Positions 21,466 to 32,640 of a stretch of 64,000 nucleotides of DNA are shown in pieces. A model generated the notes under the pieces. The model was not told the DNA's origin. It saw only the letters and a program-made list of their open reading frames with translations, and made no database searches. The stretch covers positions 79,546,830-79,610,829 of the forward strand of contig CM042160.1 in assembly GCA_023376005.1 (NCBI GenBank), read 5' to 3'. The first letter of the stretch is position 1. Each line of letters opens with the position of its first letter. Position numbers and translations under genes: made by a program. Source of the stretch: Doryteuthis pealeii (taxonomy: Eukaryota > Mollusca > Cephalopoda > Myopsida > Loliginidae).

Positions 21466-22014
21466 ATAAATCATCTGTTGTTTGTAAACAAACAACTGGG
21501 ATTTTATGGTGAAAAGCAAAAGGTGTTCCTTTCAAAACAGATCCCAGCTGGGGTGCTTATTGGTTACTTGGTCCAATATTTTTTGTCCTTGGAATTTTGG
21601 TTTTAAAGTGCATCTGACACTTGGCAACTTAGTTGATATTGCAATCATGAAATTCTTTAATGGAAACTTTTCAAAAACAAACTTGCCATCAGTTTAAGAT
21701 GTTTACATTATAACGACATGTGGATAAATACGTTGAAAAAATTCACAATGTTTTTCAATTGCACCACAAATTTCTAGATTCCAAACATGACACGATGATA
21801 ATTTACATTCTTTATAATAATCAATAATGGTTGAAAGGACGTAATCTTAAAAGAAAAATAAATAGTTTTCATACATTGTTCACCCCCCTCCCTCCATTTG
21901 TGGCAGGATAAAGTTTAAAAAAAAAAATACCCAATAAACAAATTCTTGTTTGTCATATATAATGAAAAATGTGCAAGGATGACATACAAATTTATAAAGC
22001 TTTCTATATTTTTT

Positions 22015-22216
22015 AGTGCTAATACCCTTGGGAAGGGTATGCATCCACCTATTCTCCCTCCCGCTATAGATAAATAGTAGAATAGTAGGGCAGAGTGGGG
22101 CTCTTTAACCTTGGTTAGGTAACCAGTCTAAGAAAAGGAACACTGAATCCCAATCTGTTAAACTCAGTTTAAGAAATTGACCTTGTGTCACATCCTGCTC
22201 ACACAGATGGCTTGGG
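22015..22216 (+). mobile_element. SINE family B, plus strand, head missing
   Basis: Starts TTAGTGCTAATACCCTTGGG and runs through TATTCTCCCTCCCGCTAT, CTCTTTAACCTTGG, CTGTTAAACTC and TTGTGTCACATCCTGCTC, then into (AT)n. The tRNA-like head is absent. It is the only clear plus-strand copy of the family. Confidence 0.8.
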
Positions 22217-22222
22217 GGGTGG

Positions 22223-22227
<5 letters not shown>

Positions 22228-22256
<29 letters not shown>
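22228..22256. repeat. (AT)n microsatellite
   Basis: AT tract between a SINE end and the hammerhead. Confidence 0.95.
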
Positions 22257-22262
<6 letters not shown>

Positions 22263-22264
<2 letters not shown>

Positions 22265-22318
22265 CAGATTCTTGCCCTGATGAGCTACTAAGCGAAACTA
22301 TTAGTAGGTATATCTGAC
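22263..22318 (+). ncRNA. Type I hammerhead ribozyme with extended helix I
   Basis: Outer helix I GTCAGAT (22263-22269) pairs with ATCTGAC (22312-22318). After a small internal loop, TGCC (22273-22276) pairs with GGTA (22307-22310), with one G-U. Core CTGATGA is at 22277-22283. Helix II GCT/AGC closes ACTA, and GAAA is at 22294-22297. Helix III CTATTAG (22298-22304) is followed by TA, with the predicted cut between 22306 and 22307. This copy keeps the canonical G-C at 10.1-11.1 and is among the best in the window. CTTAGGTATTGAGCACTTTT follows downstream. Confidence 0.88.
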
Positions 22319-22389
22319 TCATTAGGTTTAACTTTATTATTTGCTTTACTTAGGTATTGAGCACTTTTTACTTTTAGATAATCCTAGCA

Positions 22390-22392
<3 letters not shown>

Positions 22393-22436
<44 letters not shown>

Positions 22437-22466
22437 ATATAATTATATATATATATATATATATAA
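22393..22466. repeat. (AT)n-rich microsatellite cluster
   Basis: Several AT runs interrupted by TTATAT and AATTAT. A further AT tract lies at 22604-22626. Confidence 0.9.
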
Positions 22467-23399
22467 TTTTAAAAAAATTGTTATAGTATTAATCGATTAT
22501 TTTTGGTTTGTACGACCCTCTTGGTCGTTTGGTAGTATATTTTTACTATCTAACTATTTGCCAGGTTTTTTCTTACAGCAAGGGTTTACCAATAAGTTTT
22601 GTATATCATATATATATATATATATAATATGAAAAATATCTAAAAAGAGAATTCGTTGGACACACACACACACACAATTTTAACCTTGGTCTTTTTATGC
22701 TAACTTTTTCTCGCAGTATTGTGGGTAATAAATATCATCAAATAAGTAAAATACTTTTGCAGTTCTTGTCTGAATTTGGTGAGAGAAAATGTTTTCTCCA
22801 GTTTTGGAATAATCCAATTATTTTCTTCACTTATCTTGCTCAGTTTTTCGTCTCTTCAGGTGTTCTTTATTCTTTCTTCTGTAATGGCAACTTTTCTTTT
22901 TTTTTACAAGGATTCCTACTGTATTCTAACAATTATTTTTTTTTTTTAAAGCAGCAGGTGTCAAAAGCCTATTAGATGAATTTTATGAAAAAATAAGCAA
23001 CATAAACAGGGAAAATAGTCTGACTACCTTGCAGTTTAAAACCAAAGATAGACAGTAAACAAGATTTGAAAAAAAAAAAATAATAAATAAATAAAAAGGA
23101 AAAAAAAAGGAAAAAAAAAAGTCTCATTCCATAATGTCTTTAAGATGGTCAGACGCCGAGTTAAAAGCAGCCAAGAAATTAAATCTTGCATCCATTCATT
23201 TAGTAAGGATAACCAGAAGTTGAACTTTTTAGACGTTATTTTCCCAATGCAAGTATTATTGGGGGAAACAAAAAAAAGTTTTGGCCCATTCATGAAGAGT
23301 TTTTTTTTTTAACTCTTGAATCAGGAAAATAAAGTCTAAGAAATTTGACTTCTGGTTCCTCATCTTTTTGTTGCCATTCTTACATTTGCTAAAGATGAT

Positions 23400-23545
23400 G
23401 GCATAGTGTCCAAACTTTTTTTTTATCTGCATCAGTGCAAGTGGCTCAACAGGCCAATTTTTGAATGGCAGTGATGCTTGGTGGGGCTGCTGTTGTCTCT
23501 TTCTTTCTGGCTCTCTTTGCTGTCTGGCTATTTTCCTCATGTTTT
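23400..23545 (-). repeat. Dispersed repeat family J
   Basis: Aligns with 60118-60290: GTGTCCAAA, TTTATCTGCATCAGTGCAAG, TGGCTCAACAGGCCAATTTT, AGTGATGCTTGGTGGGGCTG and TCTGGCTCTCTTTGCTG. The minus-strand frame 23256-23540 (95 codons) crosses it but is not conserved in the second copy, so I do not call it a gene. Strand is arbitrary. Confidence 0.6.
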
Positions 23546-23984
23546 GCTCTTGTTTAACTCACTTTTAACCTAGACTCTAAGTAATTATTTCTAAGACATT
23601 TAAATGTTTTTATTTGTGATAAGCCAGTGACCTAACTGTTAAAAGTATAGATAACAAAATCAATGAACAGAGTTCAAATCTAACCTGGGACAGTTGGAAA
23701 TTACTTCAGAACAATGACCTGTGGAAAGGCATGAATCTACCTCTTTCCTCAATTTTAGGTAAACAAAACAGTTGGAGACGTTTAGCCTTGTGAGAGGCAA
23801 TTCATCCTCGGTCTTGTCAGATCATTCTTTGTTACCAGGTAACCCAGTATAATCTGTCATATGTGACTTGGAAACAAGATAGACACTGCCAAGTAAATTG
23901 CCATTGTCCTGAAAATGGATACCATCAACGGAATGTATTTGATATCACACTAATTATCAACAGGTTGTACTGGCTGCACAGATT

Positions 23985-24110
23985 CACATCTATCACTCTC
24001 ACCACCGGTCCCTATCAGTCATTGCACCAAGCAGGTTTTCTGCATAACATCCTGTATCTGCACAGTGCATTGAAGTCAGTAAGTCTACTGTTGGTTTGAA
24101 TAACAGCAGC
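23985..24110 (-). mobile_element. LINE 3'-end fragment
   Basis: The minus strand carries CAGATACAGGATGTTATGCA, GAAAACCTGCTTGGTGCAAT and GACTGATAGGGACCGGTGG, matching the ED.G...EDL..AM.DRD.W end of the LINE remnant at 11560. Confidence 0.65.
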
Positions 24111-24375
24111 TAACTAAGTACAACTTAAGCAGTGTCCAAGACAGTTGGTATATATAGAAATCAAGAATGACCCATTCATGAATTTGGGTGATTACATTCC
24201 TTGAGTTCTGATTTGCTGCTTGATTTGAATGACATTGTGGAGTCTTATAAATATCCTGTCATTCTGCAGTAGACTTTGTGACTATTCGGGTTTGTAATTA
24301 AGTTACAATTGTTTGTTGCCTTGTCTTCCCAGTTCGACGGTAATTAGAACTTTAATTATTCTTCAATGTAGGTTT
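24111..24375 (+). repeat. Dispersed repeat family H, second copy
   Basis: Second copy of 11136-11420 in the same orientation (see that entry for the shared blocks), with a TATAAATATCCTG box. LINE-like sequence follows at 24370-24450 (CTGGTGTGTCCATGTGTAGG and CACTTATGAGTTAATCC). Confidence 0.55.
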
Positions 24376-24473
24376 TTGCTGGTGTGTCCATGTGTAGGTG
24401 TCCTCAGGAGAATGTCACTTATGAGTTAATCCTTGCTTCTCCAAGAGTATCAGATAGTGCACAATACAGAGCA

Positions 24474-24499
24474 AAAAAAAAAAAAAAAAAAAAAAAAAA
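24474..24499. repeat. Poly(A) run
   Basis: About 26 A residues, possibly the poly(A) tail of a retroelement. Confidence 0.8.
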
Positions 24500-24576
24500 G
24501 AAACAAAAATTACATACCTATATGTATACACTCTACTAAAATGTTTTTTTTTATGCCTTATTTTTCTTGATTCTTT

Positions 24577-24580
<4 letters not shown>

Positions 24581-24609
<29 letters not shown>
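24581..24609. repeat. (AT)n microsatellite
   Basis: AT tract directly 5' of a full SINE. Confidence 0.95.
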
Positions 24610-24611
<2 letters not shown>

Positions 24612-24612
<1 letters not shown>

Positions 24613-24841
24613 GGCTGGTTTAGCTCAGTCGGTAGAACATCTGGTTTGGAATCACAAGGTTCCTGGTTCAATACCGGCCCTTGCCAACTCAGCATATGAG
24701 TAGCATGGGGATCTAGGCGGTAAAGTGAGGAGCTGATGGTAGGTGTGGCGCTCCACCTCAGATGCTAAAATAATCTCCTTGGTCTAGCACTAGTGAAAAG
24801 GAGATAGACTCCCATGCTGTATGGCTCATAACCGATGATGA
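24612..24841 (+). mobile_element. tRNA-derived SINE family A, full length
   Basis: Head: GGCTGGTTTAGCTCAGTCGG (A box), TAGAACATCTGGTTTGGAAT, CAAGGTTCCTGGTTCAATAC (B box). Body: CAACTCAGCATATGAGTAGC, GGAGCTGATGGTAGGTGTGG, CTCCACCTCAGATGC, CCTTGGTCTAGCACTAGTGA, AAAAGGAGATAGACTCCC. It ends GGCTCATAACCGATGATGAC and is followed by (AT)n. The clover-leaf-like head implies internal Pol III promoters. Confidence 0.9.
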
Positions 24842-24902
24842 CTTATATATATATAAAGTTTGCGGTACAGATAAAATTTAATAATAGCTTTAAAAAACGT
24901 GT

Positions 24903-24922
24903 GCATTATTTTTTTTTTTTTG

Positions 24923-24960
<38 letters not shown>
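24903..24960. repeat. T-run followed by a 36-nt A-run
   Basis: TTTTTTTTTTTTT then TG then a long A-run, forming a potential hairpin. An (AT)n(GT)n tract follows at 24983-25017. Confidence 0.85.
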
Positions 24961-24961
<1 letters not shown>

Positions 24962-24979
24962 CTCATGCCTTTTAAAGCT

Positions 24980-25015
<36 letters not shown>

Positions 25016-25637
25016 ATTGTTTTTTAAGGCTTTTTAAAGAATATAAGATGGGGCAGAAATGATAGGCCAGTCAATATTATTTGCTCTATTACTTCTGCCC
25101 CATTGTATATCAATCAGATCTTAATAACTTTAAATGTTTGATAGTAGATCTCATTAAATGGTGGACAGAACAATCCTTTATGACTATCCTGACTTTTAAC
25201 AAAAGAAAACACAATTCATTTTTTCTATAAACAAATTCTTTTACATAAACAAAACAAAATCAATTGTGGAAGAAAAGTGGTTAAAATAAAAAACATTATT
25301 TGAAAAAAATACCTTGAAAATAAATGTTTTCTTTGTATTTTGTTTTTTTTTTCTTTTGAAATTGTAAAAAGAAAAGAAAGAAAAAAAGATTCAATTGGGA
25401 TGAAGATTCTCTTTGACTTTCACACAAAATGAGTCTCTTAGAAAAAAAATTTAATTTGATTAAAGATTTGAATTTTGAAGGTCATGATAGAAAGAATTCG
25501 TTTTGATTGAAATGAAAATACAGAGATTTTATATTAAACGGTTTTTCTTTCATTCTTTCTTTCTTTGGTCACCTGTAACGAGTTAAGGATCGCATAAAAT
25601 GGTACAGAGTTCCTTTTGGTGAGAGAGAAGAGAGGGC

Positions 25638-25638
25638 A

Positions 25639-25716
<78 letters not shown>

Positions 25717-25732
25717 AGAAGAGAGAGAGAGA
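25638..25732. repeat. (GA)n polypurine tract
   Basis: 95 nt of uninterrupted A/G, mostly GA units. Confidence 0.95.
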
Positions 25733-25739
25733 TTTCTCT

Positions 25740-26577
25740 CAGCAATGAAACACAATGCCACTTGATGTAGATAGAAAAGAAATAAGTTTAGGCTATAATT
25801 ATTTTGATGTTAAAGCAATTAGGAAGCCGACTACTTACAGACGTTGAAGATGTTGAATGTATCTTTCCTTTCTCTTTTCATTTTGCTCTTTTTTTGACTC
25901 TTAAAGTTGCTGAGTGAACCTGGAAAGTAAGAAAATAAATGGAAATATTCATTTGAAAAAAGGAAAGAAAAAGAATTAAAGAATTATTGAATAAAAAAGA
26001 AAAAATATTGCTTCAGCTGAAGGAAAAAAAAACAATTAAAAAAAATAAAAAGGGAAAAAAGTTTAAAAGTTTTGATTAAAAAGAATAAAATTGAAGGAAA
26101 TTATTATTCAAAATGAAGATTATATTCTTTCTCATTTTTCTTTATGAAAGAGAAAAAGGTTGAAGGAAAAATATTGAAAAAGTTAAAGATAAATTTGATG
26201 GAAATTAAGAATATATGAGAAATAAAAAAGTAGAGAAGAAAATAATTGAAATATTAATTTGAAGAAGGAAAGAAAAAAATAGTTATTGAATAAAAAAGAA
26301 AAAAAAATATTGAATGAAATGATTGCTTTAACTGAATGAAAAAAAAAAAAAAGGAAAAATGAGGACTGATGAAAGAATTTTGATTATTCAAAATGAAGAT
26401 TATATATTTCTGATTTTTTCTTCTCGAAAGAGAAAAAGGTTGAAGGAAAAATATTGAAGAATATAAAAATAAAGAATTTGATGGAAATTAAAAATATATG
26501 AGAAATAAAAAGGTAAAGAATTTTAGAAGAAAATAATTGAAAGTTAAAATTAAAAGCTCAACCAATAATTATGACAA
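25740..26577. other. A-rich non-coding stretch with an internal duplication
   Basis: Two related segments (about 25925-26215 and 26220-26545) share ATTCAAAATGAAGATTATAT, GAAAGAGAAAAAGGTTGAAG, AAAAATATTGAA and TTTGATGGAAATTAA. This is a ~300-bp direct duplication with divergence. No gene recognised. Confidence 0.55.
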
Positions 26578-26799
26578 AATCACTTGAAGAACGGAGTTTA
26601 ACAGGTTTGAATTCTGAGTTTTCCTTTTACAAGACTGGTTACCATATCAAGGTTAAAGAGCCCAGTATGCCCTACTATTTACTTATTGCTGGAAGGAGAA
26701 TAGTTAGATGTATATCTTTCCCAAGCATGATGTAAAATGCAATGAGCCTCATCTAGGATTTGAATATGTATCATCATAACCATTGCACCATGGGTGCCA
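26578..26799 (-). mobile_element. SINE family B
   Basis: GAGTTTAACAGGTTTGAATT, AAGGTTAAAGAGCCCAG, ATCTTTCCCAAGCATG, ATCTAGGATTTGAA (B box, inverted) and ACCATTGCACCATGGGTG (A box, inverted). Near full length, lacking the CTCCGCATG end. Confidence 0.8.
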
Positions 26800-27503
26800 C
26801 CACAATTGTGGGATTATAAAGAAAAAATGAGAATATATAATTTTTATATTTGTGGTTATAAATTTTATTTAATAAATTTAACAACTATTGAAGGACAGAA
26901 GTAGATTATGTAACGATTTATAAAAAATAAAATAAAAAATAAAATAAAAAATGGATATAAAAATTAATTTTCTTATGAATTTTCTTATGAAAATGCAGAA
27001 AAATGGAAAGAAAAAAAAAGCATCCCTGGTTGCTGAATAAAATTATTTCAATCTTTTCTGAGAGATTTTAGGAAATAGAATGAAAAAAAAGAAGAAGAAA
27101 AAAATTGCCAACAATTTAAAGAAAATATTTCTTATTCTGAATTGTTGATAGAATGGAAAGAGGAAGACAAAGACATTTTTCTGAAGGAGAAAAAATTGTC
27201 ATCAAAGAATTTAAAAAATTTTTTTTACAAGAGAATGTCTTTTGGCTTGAAAATTTAGAGATGAGAAGAAGAGAGAAGAGAGGTAGAGAGGGAGGGAGAG
27301 GGAAAAAGGGGTAGAGAGAGAGGGAAAAATGGCTGATGGAGTTGAATTGAAAGAAGAAGATCAAAATGATATGCATTTCCTCTTTATGAATATTTTCATA
27401 ATCACTTTGCTAAGTCAAAATGAAAACATCTAAGAGGCAAAAGAAAAAAAGAAAGAAGAAAAGTGTGTCATGCATAGAAATACACACTGAAGGGTGCCAT
27501 TAA

Positions 27504-27506
<3 letters not shown>

Positions 27507-27536
<30 letters not shown>
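27507..27536. repeat. (AT)n microsatellite
   Basis: About 15 AT units. Confidence 0.95.
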
Positions 27537-27540
<4 letters not shown>

Positions 27541-27577
27541 AAATGTTGGCATGCCATTTTATGTGTGAAATTTTATC

Positions 27578-27683
27578 AAAAAGAAAGAAAAAGAAAAAAA
27601 AAAAAGGAAAAAAAAAAAAGGAAAAAAAAAAAAAAGGAAAAAAAAAAAAAAAAGGAAAAAAAAAAGGAAAAAAAAAAAAAAGG

Positions 27684-27720
<37 letters not shown>
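27578..27720. repeat. 143-nt A-rich polypurine tract
   Basis: A-runs of 9 to about 36 separated by GG or G (GGAAAAAAAAA-type units). Lys- and Phe-rich frames here are artefacts. Confidence 0.95.
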
Positions 27721-28659
27721 CTCCCATATACATACTTGTATATTTCTTCACTTTATATAAATTTATACATTTGAAACATCCATTAATTTGTGACTCATAT
27801 ATGAATGAGAAAAGAAAGTGTGTATAAATGCATTGTAATTTCTGTATTAAAAAAAGGGCAGTGGTTCAGTTATTAAACTTATTGTAAAAAGCCGAGATAA
27901 AGACAACAGTGTAAAATAGGTTAAATAAACATTTCTCTACATGAAAATGTTTAACACTTTCAGGACATGACAGTTGACATTTTTATTAACAATTGTCTCA
28001 TAGTAAATCCGAAATAGAATAGAGATTATTGAAATGATTACAAAGTCAATAACATTAATAAACATCTATTATAAAAATAACAATTTTATATTGGGTGAGA
28101 TTATTGAATACTCTTATTTCTGTACCAGTTGTACATTTCTAACTGAATGAAGAATTCACACACAATATATATATATAAGTTGATAGTGTGTAAACTACGT
28201 TTTTGTGAACCTTGTTTTTTGGTATTTGAATCATGGAAATGAACAAGTGAACAAAAACAAAAAAACAAAAAAACAGAACTAAAAAAAACAAAAAAACCCA
28301 GAGTTTCAATATCCAGCAATTTTTGTCCCTGGTTCAATTTATTCCAATATTTCAGGTGATCATTCACCCTTTTTCAAGGTGTGATGACTGTGTGGGGAAA
28401 AGTGAAATCCAGTATATGTGAGAAAAAAAATTGATGTGAAAGGTTTTGGTATTGTTTAGCTGTTATTTTTCTTTCAAAATTGTGTGACGGAATTCATCAC
28501 GGAATTCATCACGGCAATTGTCAAAATTCGTCATGACTTTGATCGTGAAAGTCATGTGCAACTTGAGGAAAATATATATTATATGGAAGATGTAGTTGTG
28601 TCAGTGTTACTGTATGGCTGCACCACTTAGATTAACAAAACAATTAGAGAAAAAGCTAA

Positions 28660-29085
28660 ATGGGTTGGTTGATTGGTTGTTAGGGTTTTTATGGCATGTC
28701 AACCCTTGTTGGGTCATTCTATACCAAAGACATTTCTGCTTTATTCATTCTTGATGGGTAATCCATTTGTTTCTATTTAACCTATAGATGGGACCCTAAC
28801 AGGTACTACCACTCAGGGTCAGAGTGGAACTGGGAGCAATGGTGATGAAGGTTGGCTCCACATTCCACTGACCTCCAGAACTGGAACCTCATCAGAGTTT
28901 AACGTCATATCCAAGACATGAAGATCCTCAACCACTGCCTTCTAGCACATATATGATAAAAAGGGTTAGGGTCTGCCATAAGGGCAATAAGGTTGGCACA
29001 ATCATGTAGGTGCTAGGGCTTGATGGGACCAGTCAATTGATCAGAGGGGTTTCTTTACCTGTCTACACTAAGTAAGGGCCAAAGT
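28660..29085 (+). repeat. Family E, long variant
   Basis: Begins TTGGTTGATTGGTTGTTAGG and contains TTTTATGGCATGTCAACCC, CATAGATGGGACCCTAACAG, GTACTACCACTCAGGGTCAG, CCAGAACTGGAACCTCATC and GTAGGTGCTAGGGCTTGATG. The variant with the TAGGTGCTAGGGCTTG block is shared with the inverted copy at 55985-56570. Confidence 0.7.
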
Positions 29086-29330
29086 AGAGAAATCAAAAAA
29101 GATTTCCAATTTTTGAAGAGACATTTCAATTTATTGCCAATGATTTCATGTTGCATATTAAAGCAGATCAGATTCATATATTATATATATTATATATATA
29201 AAGGGTTTTGTAATTTGCTTGAAGCATTGTGTATATATTGGTTTGTTGGTTGGTTTTGAAGGCTGTCACAATGCGAGTGTAAAGAAAAAAAGAAGGTAAC
29301 TTTGATGTTTTTTTGTTAACCTGTCATTTA

Positions 29331-29385
29331 TTTCTCAATATTTCGGGAAGAGATTCCCATCCTCAGAAGAATACTGGAACTGAAG
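29331..29385 (-). ncRNA. Hammerhead-like motif in left PLE terminus
   Basis: The minus strand reads CTGAGGA (core, N7 = G), T, then helix II GGGAA-TCTC-TTCCC, then GAAA, then TATT and GAGAAA. Helix I TTTCTT or CTTCTT pairs with GAGAAA, with a G-U. Helix III would be only the self-complementary ATAT, so cleavage would need a dimer. One extra nucleotide lies between the core and helix II. Confidence 0.55.
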
Positions 29386-29449
29386 TTGTCTTAGCGGCTG
29401 CTACATTCGTTCTGCCTTGGGTCTTCCAAATTCAGTGTGTGTATGTGTA

Positions 29450-29562
29450 TGGTTGGGGTGCTTGCTTATGTGTGTGTTTGTGTGTGTAAGTGTGTGTGTG
29501 CGCGTGCTTGTGTATGTAAATGTAAGCGTATGTGTGTGTGCGTGGCGCTTATGTATGTGTGT
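29450..29562. repeat. GT-rich low-complexity segment within the PLE terminus
   Basis: GTGTGTGT interspersed with GTATGT, GCGCGTGC and GTAAGC. The inverse CA-rich copy is at 32398-32525, so the tract was part of the element before duplication. The Cys/Val frames are artefacts. Confidence 0.85.
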
Positions 29563-29824
29563 CTGATCATTTCTTTTTATTTTATTTTATTACTATTCCA
29601 GATTTGTATCGCCTCTAAGCAAGGTTTTATTTTTATTTTATTTATTTATTTATTTTTTTTATTTTTTTTTTTTTTTTGTTTGTTTGCTTATTAACAGGAT
29701 CATCTGATCTCTTTTTTATTGCTATGTGTCTGAGACTAACATTCCAGATATTGCTTGATTGTTTATGGGTGCGGGTGTGTGGATTTACTGCCTATCAGGC
29801 GGCGTATCTGGTCAGTCCTAACAC

Positions 29825-29826
<2 letters not shown>

Positions 29827-29868
<42 letters not shown>

Positions 29869-29993
29869 ATGTGGGCGTGTATGCCTATTTCCTGTACATT
29901 AATGTATGTGTGTGTTATTTATAGTGTGTGTGCTTTGTACATGTACATTAAATATATATATATATATGTTGTGTGTGTGTGTGTGTGTGTGTG
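29827..29993. repeat. (GT)n and (AT)n microsatellites inside the PLE
   Basis: (GT)n at 29827-29866 and 29967-29993, with a short (AT)n at 29952-29965. Confidence 0.9.
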
Positions 29994-30095
29994 TTGTTGG
30001 TTTTAGGAGCTTAGAATGAACTTAATTTTATTAAAAATTGCGATTAAGGGTCAGCTAGATTCTATTCTGCTTTGTTTTTATTTTTAGCATTATAT

Positions 30096-30296
30096 TTATC
30101 TTATTTCATTTCAAATTATTTTGTTTTATTTACTTTTTATTTTACTGTTTATTTATTTATTTATATTATTAGTTATTTTTTTATATATATTATATATATT
30201 TTTTTAGTTTTATTTTATTTATTTATTCGTTTTTAGTATATATCCATTTGTCTATTTATTTTATGAATTGTTTATTTATTTATTTACTTATTTTTC

Positions 30297-30327
<31 letters not shown>

Positions 30328-30330
30328 CAT
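30096..30330. repeat. (TTTA)n/(ATT)n-rich low-complexity stretch
   Basis: TTTATTTATTTA-type sequence with ATTATTATT at 30297-30326, lying 3' of the PLE coding remnant. Confidence 0.8.
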
Positions 30331-30694
30331 ATATATATTTAATCTCTTACTTGTTTTGTTCTTGAAAGTATTTCTAGTGTGTGCTGGGTGAGTTTAGGAG
30401 GTTACACGGCCTGGTCACATGAATTAATTATTAGGAGATTAGCAAGGAATTCATATTCTTTAATGTAAAGTCAATTATCTAGTCAAATATATCAGTGATC
30501 AGAGTAAATCATATTTGTTAAAAGACTAGTGCATTAGCTCGAGTGTGGTATACTGGTCTGTTGGTGTGGGTGCGTGTTTTTTCGTTTGTCTTCTCATAGT
30601 AGATTCGTTGCGTTATAATTCTCTATTGCATAAGTGGTGTATGTTGTATGTGTATGAGTGCATATACATGTATGTGTGCGCGTTGATTGTGGGT

Positions 30695-32217
30695 TTATTG
30701 TATTATGAACTCTGCGCTGAGTTCGGTTCTGTTATTGATCTCTGGGTGCAGTTTAGCTATTAATAATGCCTCTTTATTCGGAGGTTACCAGATTTCTTTC
30801 TTTGGCTCTATTTTGACTGTGATGCTTCTCTCGTGTTGTTGCACTTAATTAAGTGTTTGCGGAATGTGGATGCTTGTGTGTGTAAGTGTTCTTTGATCCT
30901 AATGTGTAGATGTCTGGTGGTGCTGCCTATGTAGAAGTGGTTTGCATTTTTCGCATTGTGTGCGGTATACTACATTAATTCATGGCACATACCTGTGTCG
31001 CGGATAGGGCAGTTCGCCAGTGTGCAATTATTGGTGTACCTATGTTGGTTCTTGGAGAGTTGTCTCCGAAGTGAAGGTCCGAATGGGCGAGTTGTATGTC
31101 AGGCCTTCCTTCCGGATCGCCTTGCGTATTGCTGCGGTTATACTCTCGTTGAAATGTGGTAGCTTAGAAAGCAGGTGTTAGAAGTGATGTGGCTTTTCGG
31201 CCTCTGTTGGTTTCAGTCGCTTTGTGACTGAAGTGGGGTAACCGTTGGCCTTCAGTATGGACATGAAGTGTGTGGTGTGTGTGATCTGGTCCGCCTCCTG
31301 CTGCATTTGTTCCGGATACGGGTAAGTTCGTTCTTTATGTATCCGGTCTTTGCACCAAAGGGGAGGGCCGATTTGTGGTGGAGCGAACAAGTCCCTGCTG
31401 GCCGGGTTTTTTGTAGAATTCGGTGTGGATTCCACCCTTATCTAGTATTTTAAGCCGGAAATCCAACAGTGATAACGCTCCTGTGCAGTCAGGTGTTCTA
31501 TGGTAAAATGTATGTTTTTGTCTATGTTCTTGAATGTTGTTGTGATTTTGTTGGCTTCTTCATAGGAAGATGTGAGGATGAGTATATCATCTATGTATCT
31601 GGTGAAGAAGGCACAGAGCGGCAATAGTCAAGTGCTTGGCGCTCAAGTCTGTCCATGTAGCTGATAGCCAGCAGGCCCGATAGACTGGATCCCATCGGCA
31701 GGCCCTTTATCTGTTTGAATGTCCGTTCTTGAAAAGTGAAGTAAGTGTTATTTACGATAATGGATAGAAGTTGGTGTATATCAGAAGAGGTGAGGTTGTG
31801 GCAGTACAGCCGGATGAGATTATGCGTTCAGTCAACAAGTCGACCGCTGATTGAGCAGGCACTGATGTGTATAATGAGGTAACGTCCAAGCTAAAGGCAT
31901 ATTTGTTGTTTTAGTTTACTTGGTTGTGTTTGTTTTAGTCTGTGGATGACTTCATCAGGCTGCTGACATGTCCTGGGAGGGTAGCTAATATTGGCTTAAG
32001 TATTTTTGAGAGGAGCCACGATATTTTGTATAATGGCCCTTCCACGCTGGAGACTATTGGTCTAATTTGCGGAGTAAACTTGTTTTGTGGGTTTTTATCA
32101 GATGGTAAATCTTGGAAGGGCACTGTTTTTACTAGTGAAGTTGGTTTTAAATTTTGTTGTGGAGTTTTCTACTTTTGCAGATCCTGGTCATGCGCGGTTT
32201 ACTTGGCTTTCTATTTG
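30695..32217 (-). pseudogene. Penelope-like RT / GIY-YIG endonuclease, decayed
   Basis: Minus-strand pieces in order: RPIVSSVEGPLYKISWLL near 32065 (RT finger region of PLEs, after FQDLPSD); RYIDDILIL near 31595 (catalytic YxDD box, here YIDD); ERTYPYPEQMQQEADQI with ILKANGYP near 31290 (thumb region with the NGYP motif). Next is a zinc-ribbon-like CEKCKPL followed after a frameshift by FYIGSTTRHLHIRIKEHL near 30920 and FRKHLIKCN near 30850, the GIY-YIG nuclease with YIG, R and EH residues. It ends EALLIAKLHPEINNR before TAA at 30697. At least three frameshifts and stops make it inactive. The RT N-terminus is missing. The order and spacing fit PLE proteins well. Confidence 0.88.
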
Positions 32218-32397
32218 TGGAATGTTAGTCTCAGACACATAGCAATAAAAAAGAGATCAGATGATCCTGTTAATAAGCAAACAAAAAAAAAAAAAAAAAA
32301 AAAAAATAAATAAATAATAAATAAATATAAATAAAAAAAACTTGCTTAGAGGCGATACAAATCTGGAATAGTAATAAAATAAAATAAAAGAAATGAT

Positions 32398-32525
32398 CAA
32401 CACACATACATAAGCGCCACGCACACACACATACGCTTACATTTACATACACAAGCACGCGCACACACACCTTACACACACAAACACACACATAAGCAAG
32501 CACCCCAACCATACACATACACACA
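32398..32525. repeat. CA-rich segment of right PLE terminus
   Basis: Inverse of 29450-29562, preceded by an A-run and AAATAAATA at 32281-32340. Confidence 0.85.
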
Positions 32526-32585
32526 CTGAATTTGGAAGACCCAAGGCAGAACGAATGTAGCAGCCGCTAAGACAACTTCAGTTCC

Positions 32586-32640
32586 AGTATTTCTTCTGAG
32601 GATGGGAATCTCTTCCCGAAATATTGAGAATAAATGACAG
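32586..32640 (+). ncRNA. Hammerhead-like motif in right PLE terminus
   Basis: CTGAGGA, T, helix II GGGAA-TCTC-TTCCC, GAAA and TATTGAGAA. Same layout as the left terminus copy but with one A fewer after GAGA, which shortens helix I. Confidence 0.55.

Noticed and set aside
23256..23540. 95-codon minus-strand frame containing RQQREPERKRQQQPHQ
   Set aside because: It overlaps dispersed family J, and the related copy at 60118 does not keep the frame.
24612..24685. tRNA gene
   Set aside because: A and B boxes are present, but acceptor and anticodon stems do not pair and the sequence continues into a SINE body shared by many copies.
29437..30006. Cysteine/valine-rich frames such as those at 29437 and 29755
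   Set aside because: They translate (GT)n repeats inside the PLE terminus.
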